Assembly: GCA_038373885.1 (NCBI GenBank)
Contig: JAWZYV010014411.1
Span: 16,667 to 80,666 of the forward strand
DNA length: 64,000 nucleotides
Origin: Cheiracanthium punctorium
Taxonomy: Eukaryota; Arthropoda; Arachnida; Araneae; Cheiracanthiidae
Direction of reading: 5' to 3'
The position numbers and the translations under genes were made by a program. Below, in pieces: positions 42,479-54,062 of this stretch; within the stretch, counting starts at the first letter, position 1; each line of letters opens with the position of its first letter. The notes under the pieces were generated by a model, which had not been told where the DNA came from, did no database searches, and saw only the letters and a program-made list of their open reading frames with translations.

Positions 42479-43917
42479 ATACCGTAAGCGGGTGTCCATC
42501 GCCAAGGGAAATGCGTCGCCAAAGCTTACTATTTGTAGTAAACAGTCCTGGCAGCGTTGCCAATCGAGATTAGCTATTCGGCCACCCGTCCGGCGGAGTT
42601 GTGTTGTTTTATGATGTCATGAGAAACTATACTGTTGGAAGGAATTATGTGATTGGTTGAACGAATTTCAAGGAGTTTAACTGGCAAAATAACTGAATTT
42701 GAATTCGCCGGGAAGGAAGTCGTGTCGTGTCGTCTGCTGAAGTTTTGTATTTTATAATGGTTATTTTTGAAAAATGTAATTTTTGCTTGGTTTTATAATA
42801 AATGTAGGTAATTTGTGTAAAGCTGTAATGATATCGGTTCGTTTATACGCTGAGTTGTTTCTTTATCAAGTCAATTTCGACAAACATTTGAAAATGTTGC
42901 GACTGTGTTGAGCTATAGTTGTTATGCTTATTTGAATGCTTCTGATGGATTTATTTTGAGATGAACGCACGTTGTTCATGAATAAAATTTAAGGTATGTG
43001 GTGCTTTTATTTATTTAAATGTTTATTCCTTGCTTTACGGTACACCAGTGTATAGTTGAGAATATTTATGGTCTTATGTTTTCATAATTATGTAAGGTTT
43101 TCAGTATGTTATGTTATTTTTTTTGTGAATTGGGATGAAAAAGTAAAAATTTTTAAGGTTTTAAGAGGGATGGTTAATTTTATTTGTGATATGCATTTGC
43201 TCCTGATTTACAGAATTCCCGTACAATTTCTAGGTTTAATATGAATAAATATGTAAGCATTTTTGAGTTGTTTGAGATCAGATTTGATTCTAGTGTGATT
43301 AATAGTGTAAATGTTGTGTGTTTTGAAGGTATTAAATTGCAAAAAGCACGTGAGGGAGGAAGTAGTTCGTTTATCATAGTAGTTTTATGTTATTTATAAA
43401 GAGTGTTTTTAACGTTATGAAAATATTTGCAGTATATTTTTCTTGAAATCACGTGCACTATTCACGTTAAATATGATTCAATATATGTATTTTTGAGTTG
43501 TTTGTGGGGAGTTGTGTGTGTGTGTGTGGGGGGGGGGGTAGTTGGTTTATTTGATGTTTTTCTATTAATTTAAAATTGTTATTTTAACGTTTTAAGGGAA
43601 ATTTTGCTGTATAATTATGTGCAGAAACTTATTTTGGCATTTTGTATATGATTAAGGTTATGGTTTATTTATTTTTTGACGTACCCATAGTCCAGAGGTA
43701 GTGCTTTGTTTATGTGATTTTTGTTCATAATTGCATTTGAAATATGTCTAAAAATGTTTTTATGTGTTTAGATAGTGTGTTATAGTTTGGGGTTCATTTT
43801 GTTAGTTATGTGTCAACGTATGTTTATGTTTTGTTTGGCGCTCAAAAAAAGTCGCCAAGGTTAAACGCTGGCGACAAAAAAAAATTCGCCAACTCAACCG
43901 ACACCCGCTTACGGTAT
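42479..43917. mobile_element. 1.4-kb TIR element with TA TSD and TCGCCAA motifs
   Basis: Perfect 18-bp ends ATACCGTAAGCGGGTGTC on both sides, TA outside. Near both ends are tcgccaa/ttggcga motifs (42499, 42521; 43850-43890). The left side is GC-richer with a gatgtcatgag site and may be a promoter; no transposase frame is seen. TG microsatellite and G-run at 43515-43538. Excision in silico restores the Gypsy RT frame. Confidence 0.85.
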
Positions 43918-43919
43918 TA

Positions 43920-43964
43920 TTCCCGACTTTTGTATTCCCTATTTTGATGACGTTTTAGTCGCCT
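43920..43964 (+). pseudogene. Gypsy reverse transcriptase, catalytic DD box
   Basis: This 45-bp island between two insertions reads TFVFPIFDDVLVAS, the YxDD-box region of Ty3/Gypsy RT (Phe for Tyr, both Asp kept). It is in frame with 42476 and with 47127 once the inserts and one duplication copy are ignored. Confidence 0.9.
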
Positions 43965-44367
43965 CCCAGCAAACACACAACTGCCCGCAAAATGACGGCC
44001 GGGTACCCGTCGTGCTGGCGAAGTGCCGTATACCGGGAGCAAGATAGATTGCCATCGTCTGGAAGTCACTGGAGTACCAGTGCCTGAAAAGTGCATATGC
44101 GCCGGTACATAACTAGTAACGGCGAACTGCCATGTGTCTGTGACATGCACAAAAAAGTTAACGGCGTGGTACTGCTTAAAATGTACCGGACCAGCACTAT
44201 TTGGCAGTAATGGGCCTGTATATATTTCGTAGTGTTGGCATAAAATTTCGTTATTTTAATTAAATAATATTGTCTCACATTCATACGGTGTAGAAGTGTT
44301 AGGGGATATAAGTTCCGGGCACCCAAAGGCAGGGTCACTGCTAAGATTTTTTTTTTGAGGGGGGGGG

Positions 44368-44617
44368 CAGTGGCGGATCCAGACATTTTTTTGGGGAGGG
44401 GCTAAATTTTTTTTAAAAAAAAGCTTATTTCACCCAATTAAAATGTACTATAATTCAAAATTTTAGTCTAAATCAATGTGCATGCTTTTGGGAGGGGCTA
44501 AGTAATAAAATATGATCATTTTAGCATTTTAAAGTGTATAATAAAGCAGAATGTTACCCTTCAGCAATCTTTTGGGGGGAATGAAGCCCCCTAGCCCCTA
44601 CCCTGGATCCGCTACTG
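44368..44617. mobile_element. hAT MITE, CAGTGGCGGATCCAG family
   Basis: Ends CAGTGGCGGATCCAGACA and (inward) CAGTAGCGGATCCAGGGT, flanked by G-runs on both sides (target in a poly-G). Interior shares gaatgttaccctt with the solo right end at 46670-46764. Confidence 0.75.
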
Positions 44618-46800
44618 GGGGGGGATGTAAGGGGATAAGTTCATATTGTGCCTTCAAATATTTTAGTACTAAAAACTAAAATAATACAAACGAGTTCAGT
44701 ATGCTATAAAAATATTTACTACACCGACAGTGTAACCTCCACTCTGTATATGACAGTATATAACCCCCCACTGTGTACAGAATTATGAATTTTAATCTTA
44801 ACATTTTTATAATTTATATTAATATTTTACGATTTTGCTAAACTTTTCCTGAAAAACATATTTGGAGACTTTTTTCTACGTTAAGCCCCTTTTAAAATCT
44901 ACCGAATTAGGGTGCAGAAATATGTTAGAGAGTATTAGACGAAGACCAGTCAGGGTTTTGCATGAGAGCTCAGCTCCTGTAGTCTTTTTTTCTTCAGAGA
45001 ATTTTAGATTAAATTAAAATTTTTAACAGCCTACATAATTGCTTCTATTGACATTTTTTTATTCAATTAAATATAGCAGTGGTAAAACAAAAGATAAATA
45101 TAAATTAGGTAATTAATGCTCAAATTTACAATAAAACAAATTAGAGCTCCTGCAGCTATTTTGTTAGAAATTCAGCAATGAACCAATATTTACATATTAT
45201 ATTATTTCATTCTGTTTCATTACTCCTGAATCAAATGTTCTATTTCGCACCCTTTAACGGCCTCCTTACGGAAAGCAAGAGGTCAAAAATATCTACCCAG
45301 GGTCAACTAATATCTCACGGTTGCACGATAAGGCACCAAGAATTCGAACTGTTATCGCGGATTTGGCTATATTAATTCAGATTATTTATACAAAGTACAA
45401 ATGAATTTTTTATGCATTTGAATATTGGCGAGTTTTACTGTCGATTGAGTGTAACCATTCTTTTTTCTCTTGATGTTTCATTTCGTTTTGCAAATCTTGA
45501 AACCTTGGGCGGGAAGCCAGTTATGAAATACGCTTTTTAGGATAAAGTTTTGGTTGTTTTTGCAGACTTTCGAGAAATTTATTGCTATAGACTAGTGAGA
45601 TATCTCTATTAGGAGCAATAATAATTATAATAAGATTTGCTTCTGCAGTGATATCTTGCTGGTTATGGATACAGAAAGAAGATTTTACGGTTGGATTTAA
45701 GTTTTTAAACAGTCAGGAAAATATTACAGGTAAATTTTTACTTTTACTGTTTTTAATGTACAATGGACTTTTGCAACTAATTTAAAGATTAGGCGACTTT
45801 TTGAACCAAAAAAACGTCATTTTCATACTATTTTCATGTTTTACCTTACTCCAGCGACTCATTTGAAAATCTGGTGTTGGTTTTTGTCAACTCCCTTTTT
45901 TTTTAAAGCTGATACTGAGCTTTCGGAAAACATTATAATCTTTTTTTTTTAATCGTGCTATAAAAATAAATGTATTATATGTTCTGTTATATATATATGA
46001 CGTTTTTTAAATTTATCATTTTATTCAATCCTTCTTAAATGAAGCTAAATTAAGCATGTTTATTTCTTAACTACAAAATCATTCAAAAATGTTACTACTT
46101 TGGGAACTAAAATTGAGAAAATGGCTACTAAACCGGTGACTTTTTTTAAGTCGGTGATGTTACTAGATACTTATTTGAGTGTATAAAAGTACTTTCCTCC
46201 ATATTATTTGAATCATGCAGTATACAACAGATATAGATACAGAAAATTTCTTTTCAGAATAGCTAAGATTTAAAAAATAATTTGATCTAAACAAAATGTA
46301 CAAGAAAGCAAAATGTTACCCTAAAGTTATGTGTGTAATCATAGTACAATTTTATTTATTATTACTTCCTGTAAGATTTTGATTAGTACATACACACACA
46401 CACATATATATATATCAACCATAAAGTATTATAACTCATTTATAAAATCTCTAACTCTGAAATATTGAAATTAAACTGTTTATAAATGATTTTATGTTGG
46501 TTCTGAAATGTGTTACCGACTTTCTCACAAAAAAATCTTTTGCGACTGCAAATTTGTAAGAAAATTGCAGTTTATGAAAACGGCACACAATTCACTAATG
46601 ATAGGCGCACATAATTTGCAAACGATTGACCAACAGATTTTGCTGTTTTTTATCTTTCATTTATGTTGTTTTTTATCTTTCAAAATGTTACCCTTAAGGA
46701 ATTTTTTTTTTCTGGGTGGGGGTGGGGATTGATGAATAAGCCCCCTACCCCGAATCCGCTACTGGCTCATATTTTAATTATGGCAGCATTACTGTAAATA
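44618..46800. other. AT-rich interior of the CCCAG element; solo hAT right end
   Basis: A second hAT right end of the CAGTGGCGGATCC family lies at about 46680-46764 (inward CAGTAGCGGATTCGGGG); its left end is not identified. CA/TA microsatellite at 46388-46413. No gene supported. Confidence 0.45.
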
Positions 46801-47126
46801 AGCACTAATCCCGTACCGTACCATTACCTTGTAGTCACTGTTAAGGTACCAGGCCAGTGCCTTTATTTTTAATAATAGTCGGCACCCGGCCGTTTCATTT
46901 CGGGCATTATAAACTTAATGGGCCAGTGCCTTTATTGTGAGTAACGGCCGGCACATGCAGTATGCCAGCAGAGTGCCGTTGCCTTCCCAGGCTTCTGGCA
47001 AGGTACTTCTCGGGCGACCACTTTTGGTACGATTCAGTTACTTTTTGCAGTGCCGGCCGGTACTGGACGTAAAGGCAGAAAGGCACTGGCAAGGTACTCC
47101 GCCAGCAGGTGTGTGTTTGCTGGGCT

Positions 47127-47810
47127 CCTCCACTCAGGATGAACATATGCAGCACTTAAAAGCTGTATTTGAGCGTTTTGCTGAATTTGGCGTACGGATA
47201 AATCCCACCAAATGTGTCTTCGGCCAAACTAGTGTAAAATTCTTAGGCCATAACATATCTTCTAAAGGCATTAGCCCGCTCAAAGACAAGGTTAAAGCAA
47301 TTCTTGAATTTCCGCGCCCCCAAACAATCAAACAATTGCGTCGGTATTTAGCAATGTTAAATTTTTACCGTCGATTTATCCCAAAGGCTGCACACACACA
47401 GGGTATCCTAAACAAATATTTACAAGGGGCAAGGAAGAATGACAATAGACCAGTGGTGTGGTCTGAAGAAGCCAACACTGCATTTCTTCAAAGTAAAGAA
47501 CTCGCGAATGCGACCACCTTAAAATTTTTTGTTCCCGCTGCTTCACTTTCCGTCGTAGTGGACGCTTCTGATAAGGCCATGAGAGCCGCCCTACAACAGC
47601 GAATAGAAGATGCCTGGCAACCGCTTGCTTTCTATTCCAAATCTCTATCTTCCGCGGAACAGAAGTACAGCGCATATGATCGCGAGCTCTTGGCGATCTA
47701 TTCGGCGGTGAAGTACTTCCGGCATATGCTAGAAGGTCGATCGTTTACCATATTTACGGACCATAAACCACTCATTTTTGCCTTTAGGCAAAAAGCGGAT
47801 AAGTGCTCAC
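47127..47810 (+). pseudogene. Gypsy RT C-terminus and RNase H
   Basis: One long open frame (within 46937-47896) reads TQDEHMQHLKAVFERF, KCVFGQTSVKFLGHNIS (RT thumb), ILEFPRPQTIKQLRRYLAML, then RNase H: SVVVDASDKAMRAALQQ (first Asp), SSAEQKYSAYDRELLAIYSA (Glu) and FTIFTDHKPLIFAF (second Asp). It is interrupted after KADKCS by a hAT. The domain is intact here, with no stops in 228 codons. Confidence 0.95.
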
Positions 47811-48300
47811 TAGAGATGAGTTCGGGCTCATTTTTTGAAGCCCGAGCCCGAGAACTTTTAATCCGAGCCCGCCCGAGCCCGAGCAATATTATTTAAATCG
47901 GAGCCCGAGCCCGAAAAAAAAATTCAATTACTTCATTGATAGAATACAATAAATTTTGCTGTTTGTGCAAATTAACGACAAATATAGTTTCAAATTCTCA
48001 ATGCACTTTCTAATACTTTATATCCATGTTTATCGAATAATGTCTGATCTGATGACTAACTAAGCAATATAAGACGCTTTTCTGAAATACCCAAAGAGCT
48101 TCACGCACCTTCTAGGCACCCGTGTCGCTTATTTTTTTTATAAGTACTTTTATTTTCCTCATGAATCACTTTTAAAATCTGTTTCAAGGAGTATGTTCAA
48201 TAAATGAGAAATTTTTCACGAGTCCGAGCCCGAATGCAATTGGGAATTACAGAGCCCGAGCCCGGTTCGGGCTTCTCGGGCTGAGCCCGTCTCATCTCTA
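47811..48300. mobile_element. hAT MITE, TAGAGATGAG family, exact 8-bp TSD
   Basis: Ends TAGAGATGAGTTCGGGCTC and (inward) TAGAGATGAGACGGGCTC; identical flanks gtgctcac (47803-47810, 48301-48308). Many gagcccgagccc repeats near both ends. 490 bp, non-coding. Confidence 0.95.
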
Positions 48301-48308
48301 GTGCTCAC

Positions 48309-48497
48309 CAAGACAAACGCGGCAACTGGACTTTTTCTCAGTTCTCTACTGACATTCAACATATCAGCGGAATGGACAATGTAGTCGCTGATGCACTATC
48401 TCGAGTCAATATCTTCGCGTATGAGCAGCCATCCATTGACTTCACTAAAATGGCTGCTTTGCAAAGTACAGATGAGGAGTTGCAAGAGGTATTGGAG
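48309..48497 (+). pseudogene. Gypsy RNase H end / pre-integrase linker
   Basis: After a frameshift near 48337, reads FSTDIQHISGMDNVVADALS, the universal end of Gypsy RNase H (HISGKDNVVADALSR), then STDEELQEVLEQ. Interrupted by a hAT at 48498. Confidence 0.9.
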
Positions 48498-49949
48498 CAG
48501 TGGCGGCTCGTGGGATACAGCAAGTACAGCCGGGCTGCACTTGAAATTATCAGCACATACTTTAAAATAATTTATTCTACTAACTTTCTTAAATTGAGAC
48601 TAGAATTATGGAATTCCTATGGTAAATTAAAAAAAAAATAAAAAAAACGTATTGTAGTAACAGCCGGATCGCTCATTCAGAAAAAAACCCCTTTAATCTT
48701 CCCGCAATTCAACTGTGAAAATCGTTAGTACAGCCGGGGCCACGCGAGATAGCAATAGCAAGTTTCCTCTTCCGGGCCGAAACCTTGCTCTTCATGACGT
48801 CACAGCAGACACCCTTTTTCGAGCGCTTAGTCCATAGGATTAGTATAGAAATCGGAGGTGAAATTAGTTTATTTTAATTATAGTAAATGGATATAAATAA
48901 ATGTAGCTTGCAGAATGACTGAAATGTGACTTACTGATTGTAATAATGCTATATTTGCAAAATGTAAACAATCATTTTTTTTTTTTTTTCTGGAACAGAA
49001 TATTTTGGAAGGTCTGGAGAATACAACTTTTCTTTGAAAATGCTAATTCTTAAATTAATTATATTTTTATTATTCTAATTACTAAAGGTGTTAAGCATCA
49101 CAGAAGCAGTAAACTAAAAAAGTAAAAGAGACACTATTTGATTAAAGAAACAATTTTATTGAACATAGATAAATACTTCAATTAGTAAATGGCAAATCAA
49201 TAATAATGATCATTTTTAAATATCGATTACATCAATAAATTATATTATTTATTAACAGTTCTTTTATGTATAATTATAAACTTTTTTAAAATTTTTATGT
49301 AAAAGGGAATGGAGTGTGATGTTTTGAAAATGATGAAGTAAAATTTAGCTTTCTAATAACAAATATACATTTAGGATAAGGTCGTAGTTATGAAATAATA
49401 CTATATCATAAGGCCACTGTGAATCAAAATAACAAAATAAAACCTCGCATAACAATTTTAATATTTTCTAATTACGAATTAAAAGTTCTAATTCGATCAC
49501 TATGTTGAAAAATTCCGAAATTTAAATAGAATAATTTAATGTTTTAAGAATATTTGGAGTTAGAATAAAAAAAAGATTTTTTTTTTAATTTAAATTGAGG
49601 AAAAATCATGATGGAACATTTTACACATGAAGAAATTTATTTTTATACGCACTAAATTCCAAGTTAGTGTTTTAATTTCTTGAAATAGAATAATTATTGT
49701 ATAGATGTGAAAAAGCATTTAGTATAATAAAACAATTGCCTTTTTTACGAATTGAATGTAAACAAAAAAATTAACCAATATCTTTATTTTTTATATAATT
49801 GATAGTACAGAGATTGATGGTGATAAAAGTTTTTTCTTACTCAATTTTCACTTCGTTGGCAAAAACAAATTTTCATACTAGGAAAGTAGAGTGGATAGTT
49901 TTCTTTTTGAATTTTTTATTTTAATTTTATCATTTCTCATTTTACTATA

Positions 49950-50416
49950 GTTATTTTAAAAAATATTTGATGAGAGAGACAAACAATATTTCATTATATT
50001 TTCTATACTATTTCTACAACCACATGTATTCAGTGGAATCATTGATAAAATATCAAATTTTTCGAAGACTAATTGTTCCAATACATTTTTTTGGATCTTG
50101 CAATTCAGAAATACATATTCATATTTATAACTAATAGATTCAAATAGATATACTAACAATTCAAAAATGTAAAATATGTCTCGATAACAATGTCAATTAA
50201 CAATTTTGTGGGCCATTTTAAATTTCCTCTATCAATAAGTGAAAAATATTCTTTTATTTTAGTACCATCAACTTCGTAGTCCAGATTTTTTTCAGTGATT
50301 AAAATTTTATGGCATTCTTGACAGCTAATTTTTTTACAGGTTTGATAACCAACATACCCTGCTATGAAAACAAGAACAGAACGTTTATTAAAAATTATTT
50401 CAATTTTAGAATTCAA
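49950..50416 (-). pseudogene. P-like transposase, C-terminal region
   Basis: Two overlapping minus frames. The first (50416-50153) reads KRSVLVFIAGYVGYQTCKKI, then SCQECHKIL and a YEVDGTKIKEY segment; the second (to 49956) reads EKFDILSMIPLNTCGC. THAP9/P-like transposases end with an IAGYV..K..K...C..C segment of this kind. It is joined out of frame to the core near 50440, where several hundred residues of the family's catalytic and GTP-binding insertion region are missing. Confidence 0.65.
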
Positions 50417-51255
50417 AGTTTCATATAAAATCTCAGGGATGGATGTTTCTCCCTGAAACTCTTCTGGGGGTTTTTAGAAAACACTGATGTAATCATGAAA
50501 TCTTGAATGGTAGTAGCCTTTTCAACAGAATTATTAGCTGTATCAATAATTTCTCCGCATTTATACGAAATTGAGGGATTAATATATATCTCGTCAAGTA
50601 AAAGGGAAACAACTTTTTCACTTTCTTTAAGTAATTCAGATTTCTTTTTCAAATAATACAAATGGTTGCTATTATCAAGATTACTATGACTTTTTAAAGG
50701 GGAAGAGAGTTTTTTTAGGTAGACAGGATGAGGCAAGATTAAAATTTTTGAGTCACGAATAAAGTTATAAGCATTTTTGTAACTGAAATAAAATTTAGCA
50801 GCAAATAAGATGTAATTGGATGAATAAATATATTTTTTTGTATCTAAAAGAGAGATTTGTTCAATAATAATATCAATATAAAATGTTCTCTTACCTTCAT
50901 CACACTCCATTTTCCTTTTATATTCATTAAGGATATCCATTACATGGTTTAATTTGTCTTTAAAACAAAAATTATCATTATTATAACTGGCTACTAGGTT
51001 TAACAAACAATCAAATTTCGTCCATCTATCACATTTATTTTCAGTTTCCAATATAAATTCGAATGATTTCGAATTTAATAAAATGTTTTCATGCCAAACT
51101 TTGATAGTAAGATCATAGTTCACAAGAAATAAAACAGAAATTTTTGGAGCATCTTTTAAGTCCACTTTATAAATTAAAATAGAATCAAGTTGTTCTATAA
51201 ACTGCCAGTATTTTCCCAGCTTTGAGGCGAATCCTTCTTTAAATTTTTCAAAAGA
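50413..51255 (-). pseudogene. P-like transposase core (Tnp_P_element), truncated
   Basis: A 280-codon minus-strand frame reads KYWQFIEQLDSI, a helical Lys/Asn/Leu-rich region, FAAKFYFSYKNAYNFIRDSK, LPHPVYLKKL and VVSLLLDEIYINPSISYKCG, then ATTIQDFMITSVFSK. The LPHP...L...L..DE......SYK..G order is the conserved start of the P-element/THAP9 RNase H-like domain; the Asp in LLLDEI would be the first catalytic residue. It ends at SFREKHPS, where an internal deletion joins it to the C-terminus. Asn/Lys-rich composition matches the AT-rich surroundings. Confidence 0.85.
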
Positions 51256-51281
51256 TTAAATTTTGTCCAGCATACACCAGT

Positions 51282-51671
51282 TTAAAAAATTTTCTTCGTC
51301 TCTTTCTCTGATTTTTTTTTATCTCTATCAGAAGGAGATCTTCTTTTATGAGGAGGCTCACTTGAGAGATAGGAAGGCTGATTATGGAATATCGATGGGT
51401 AAGCATCTGCTGTCAATTTCGGTCTGTCTCTGGTAACGGTCAAAATGCTTCCATCATCTCTCACAACACTGTCTTCACGAATAATGAATTCATATGAAAA
51501 GTGCTGGATGCACACGACTGCTGTTTTGCTGGGATTAAAATTAGCTCTGTTGATTTTTTTAATCCAAAGCTGGCGTCGTGACTCATCTTTCCGGAATAAA
51601 AAAGATGAAATGTATCCAGATTCTTTGTTGTAATTAGATCTGCATCCAGGGACACAACAATTTCTACCCAT
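51282..51671 (-). pseudogene. P-like transposase THAP-domain exon
   Basis: A strong acceptor (T-rich tract, ttctcttacag on the minus strand) precedes ATG at 51671-51669. The frame reads MGRNCCVPGCRSNYNKESG, LWIKKINRANFNPSKTAVVC and IQHF: C-x3-C then C-x2-H with the usual W, P and AVVC..HF residues, a complete THAP zinc finger. A basic tail (HKRRSPSDRDKKKSEKETKK) follows and the frame ends at 51282. Unlike the other two THAP exons here, the finger is intact. A 5' non-coding exon probably lies between 51680 and the right TIR. It could be spliced or frameshifted to the core at 51255. Confidence 0.9.
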
Positions 51672-52400
51672 CTGTAAGAGAAAAAAAAAAAAAAGAAAAA
51701 AAAAAGAAGTTAGACGATATACTTTGACATACATATTTTATATTTTCATTTTAACTATATTTACTACAAATTTTAAAACAGGATTAAACATTTAATTTTA
51801 AAACTCCATTTTACATTATATGTAAAATATTTAGAAATAAGTAATGCATAACTGTAATAATTCATAATGAATGCAGATTAAATTAGCATTAATATAGCAA
51901 AATAAGCAATTACTTTCTATATAACTACTTAATAGAAATACTTATGATAATGTAAATGACAGTTTACGTAATACATGCATGCACATTTACAATTAGAAAT
52001 GCTAGTCAAATTTTTGCAATAGTACGTGGTGTTAGTTTTAATTTTTGAAACTTATATGACTGCTAGAAATTACCAGGCTTAGCGAAAATATACATGCATA
52101 GCATTAATTCATATAAACTAAATAACACAAAACTGTAATTACTTACTTTATAATCTGAAAATTTCTTGTCCAAAACTCATTAATTTGAAGCAATTTACTA
52201 TATGCAGCAGCTACCTAGTTGAAGATTAAATAGCGTAGATTCATTCAGACACACGAGCAAAGCAGAGAAGCTTTCTCCTGAAACTGGTTTATCTCCAGTG
52301 CTGCCGGTTGTCTGTTGTGACGTCACAGTCCTTCTTCCGAACTAGTATTACGGCCCGGTAAAGGAAACTTGCTTGATCTCGCGTGGCCCCGGTACAGCCC

Positions 52401-52447
52401 AGGCCTCCGAGAGGGGAGAAAGATTCTTTCTCCTCTCTCGGAGGCCT
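52401..52447. repeat. 47-bp near-perfect palindrome beside the P-like element
   Basis: Left arm aggcctccgagaggggagaa + aga, right arm its complement with one mismatch, one-base spacer (52424). The direct repeat ggtacagccc flanks it (52391-52400, 52449-52458), as if it were a tiny inserted hairpin. Confidence 0.85.
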
Positions 52448-52667
52448 CGGTACAGCCCTCAGCGCTCATTAGGGAATTGGCAGCACCGTTGCCTTGGTAA
52501 CGAGTACGTAAGCAGTTTCTCCGGCTTAGGATAGCATAGGGTGTTTTAGCTAAGACACAGCCGAAGAAAGGTTTTCTCATTTTTGTTGCAGTAGTGAATT
52601 CGACGAACTGATTGGCTCGAACGGGAAGTGAGGGAGAGAATAAAGACACAGAATATATGTTCTAGCC

Positions 52668-52938
52668 CGGCATTTCTCAACCTGAGGGGGTCGCGCCCCC
52701 CGCAGAACGCTTGCAGGGGGGGGGCGAGAAAAACTATAGAGCAAGTAGTGATGCATGTTTTTAAAAAATCATCTTATTCTCGTTTTTACTCAAAAATATA
52801 TCCATTTTCGCTTAAAATGGTCATTATTAAAGATTAAAAAACTCAATGAATGCTGAAAAAAGTGAGGGAGGGGCGCCACTGTAAGTTAGCGTTTGTTGGG
52901 GGGGGGGGGGAACGACGTTAAAAGGTTGAGAACCGCTG
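52668..52938. mobile_element. hAT (Charlie-like) MITE with exact 8-bp TSD
   Basis: Ends CGGCATTTCTCAACCTGAGG and (inward) CAGCGGTTCTCAACCTTTTA; identical flanks ttctagcc (52660-52667, 52939-52946). G-runs at 52718-52725 and 52899-52910. Confidence 0.9.
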
Positions 52939-53069
52939 TTCTAGCCCATTCTAACGGAAACAATAGGTTTTTTTTTTTTTTTTTTTGTCTGGGAAGGTTG
53001 AAAGTTTTTAGCCTTATTTGTTACTGTGTCCATGTGTTATTGGAATCTATGATTTAACCGTTTTGAAAC

Positions 53070-53712
53070 ATGGAGCCCCGTTATTATCCAGTTTGCGTCT
53101 TGTTTGAAACTCCGTTTAACACATGGAAAGAAGATAATAAACGACAACCACTAAAAGAAAATAGACCGACACCAAAATTGTCCATTCATAAGAAAAAAGC
53201 AGGTTCGTCTCAGCATGGTCGTAGCTTCCATTTCTCATGATATGCACTATTCTCGTGGCTATGGGGCAGTTTTTATTTTTTTTAAATGTTTTGTTCGTCG
53301 TGTTTAATCGTTGAGATAAAAAAGACCGTTTGGAATGGTACTGGATAGGATGGATTAACCACCATCACACGAGCACGTAAAACACATGAAAGCTCAATCG
53401 AGCATTTAAAAAATTCTTTAAAAATTTAAGGAGTTGATAGGAAGTGGGAGCTAAATTGCTGACGCATTAAAGGAAAACTCTCGACTTTATATTGCTGAAT
53501 TTATCAAGAAGGTAAGCCTGAATAGACGCTTCATGCAAGTACCCATCAAAGCAGTATTGTTTTTAAGTAAGCAGGAACTGGCATTAAGAGGACATGGCGG
53601 GCGAGAAAATTCTTTAAACATGGGGAATTTTAAAGAGCTTTTAAAATTAATGATATCTGAATTAAAACAACGCCTTTTTATGAGGACATCACTGACTGAT
53701 TCGCAAGTTTAA
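53070..53712 (+). pseudogene. hAT transposase remnant (TTF-type zinc finger and N-terminal half)
   Basis: From an ATG at 53070: a PVCVLFETPFNTWK-like stretch resembles the TTF finger (C..F....F.NWK) of ZMYM/TTF-type hAT proteins, followed by a basic HKKKAGSSQHGRS end. After breaks, 53494-53712 reads FIKKVSLNRRFMQVPIKAVL, FLSKQELALRGHG, NMGNFKELLKLMIS: the family's conserved vLFLarQglALRGH...NrGNFLELLkl. A TAA ends it. The RNase H-like catalytic part is missing. It is on the same strand as, and inside, the hAT at 48498-54054, so it is that element's own gene. Confidence 0.8.
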
Positions 53713-54062
53713 AAGAAAAGAGGATTTATTTGACTTATAAAAAATAAGTAAGTTTTCTTTTTTTCTTTTACTTCTTTTCTTCTCAAGTTATCATTACAAA
53801 AGAAAATTCTCAGGAAACTTCGAATCAGACACGGATTAATGAAATTTTGAGGATAGGAGCGGCTGGTTGAAATTTATGTCCATTTTATGGAAGTAAAATA
53901 GGATCTCTTACATTTTTATGTAATTTCTTTTTTTTTTATCCTGGGTGAGGGCTTAATCCGCCAGCTTTCGAATTCAGTAACAAAGATTTCCTAGGGGGGA
54001 GGGGGGTCACATGTTTCCGGCTGCACTAACATTTTTTACCACGGGCCGCCACTGTATTGGAG

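Larger units (their letters stand above)
43965..47124. mobile_element. 3.2-kb CCCAG-ended element with GGTACCAGTGCC-type arrays, CT TSD
   Basis: Ends CCCAGCAAACACACAACTGC and (inward) CCCAGCAAACACACACCTGC; TSD ct (43963-43964, 47125-47126). The first 220 bp and last 320 bp are GC-rich and packed with ggtac(c), agtgcc/ggcact and gccgg motifs in both orientations, while the 2.5-kb middle is AT-rich without a clear gene. A nested hAT lies at 44368-44617. Confidence 0.85.
48735..52391 (-). mobile_element. P-element/THAP9-like transposon
   Basis: Ends CGGGGCCACGCGAGAT on both sides, continuing as gcaagtttcct(c/t)t-ccgggccg. Further in are inverted tgacgtcaca(g/a)cagac copies (48797-48812, 52313-52328). 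Flanks gtacagc match over 7 bp (48728-48734, 52392-52398); P elements usually make 8. It carries a minus-strand THAP exon and a transposase core and C-terminus. A long non-coding stretch (48840-49950) follows the gene's 3' end. P-type transposons are best known from flies, though THAP9-like relatives are wider. Confidence 0.9.
48498..54054 (+). mobile_element. hAT transposon (5.6 kb) with TTF-type transposase remnant and nested P-like element
   Basis: Ends CAGTGGCGGCTCGTGG and (inward) CAGTGGCGGCCCGTGG, identical 8-bp flanks tattggag (48490-48497, 54055-54062). A hAT transposase fragment is at 53070-53712. A P-element-like transposon (48735-52391), a 47-bp palindrome and a Charlie-like MITE (52668) have inserted upstream of that gene. 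Confidence 0.9.

Noticed and set aside
47812..47896. Extension of the Gypsy RNase H frame past KADKCS
   Set aside because: The frame runs on into the hAT MITE; the 8-bp duplication and the resumption at 48309 show the extension is not Gypsy.
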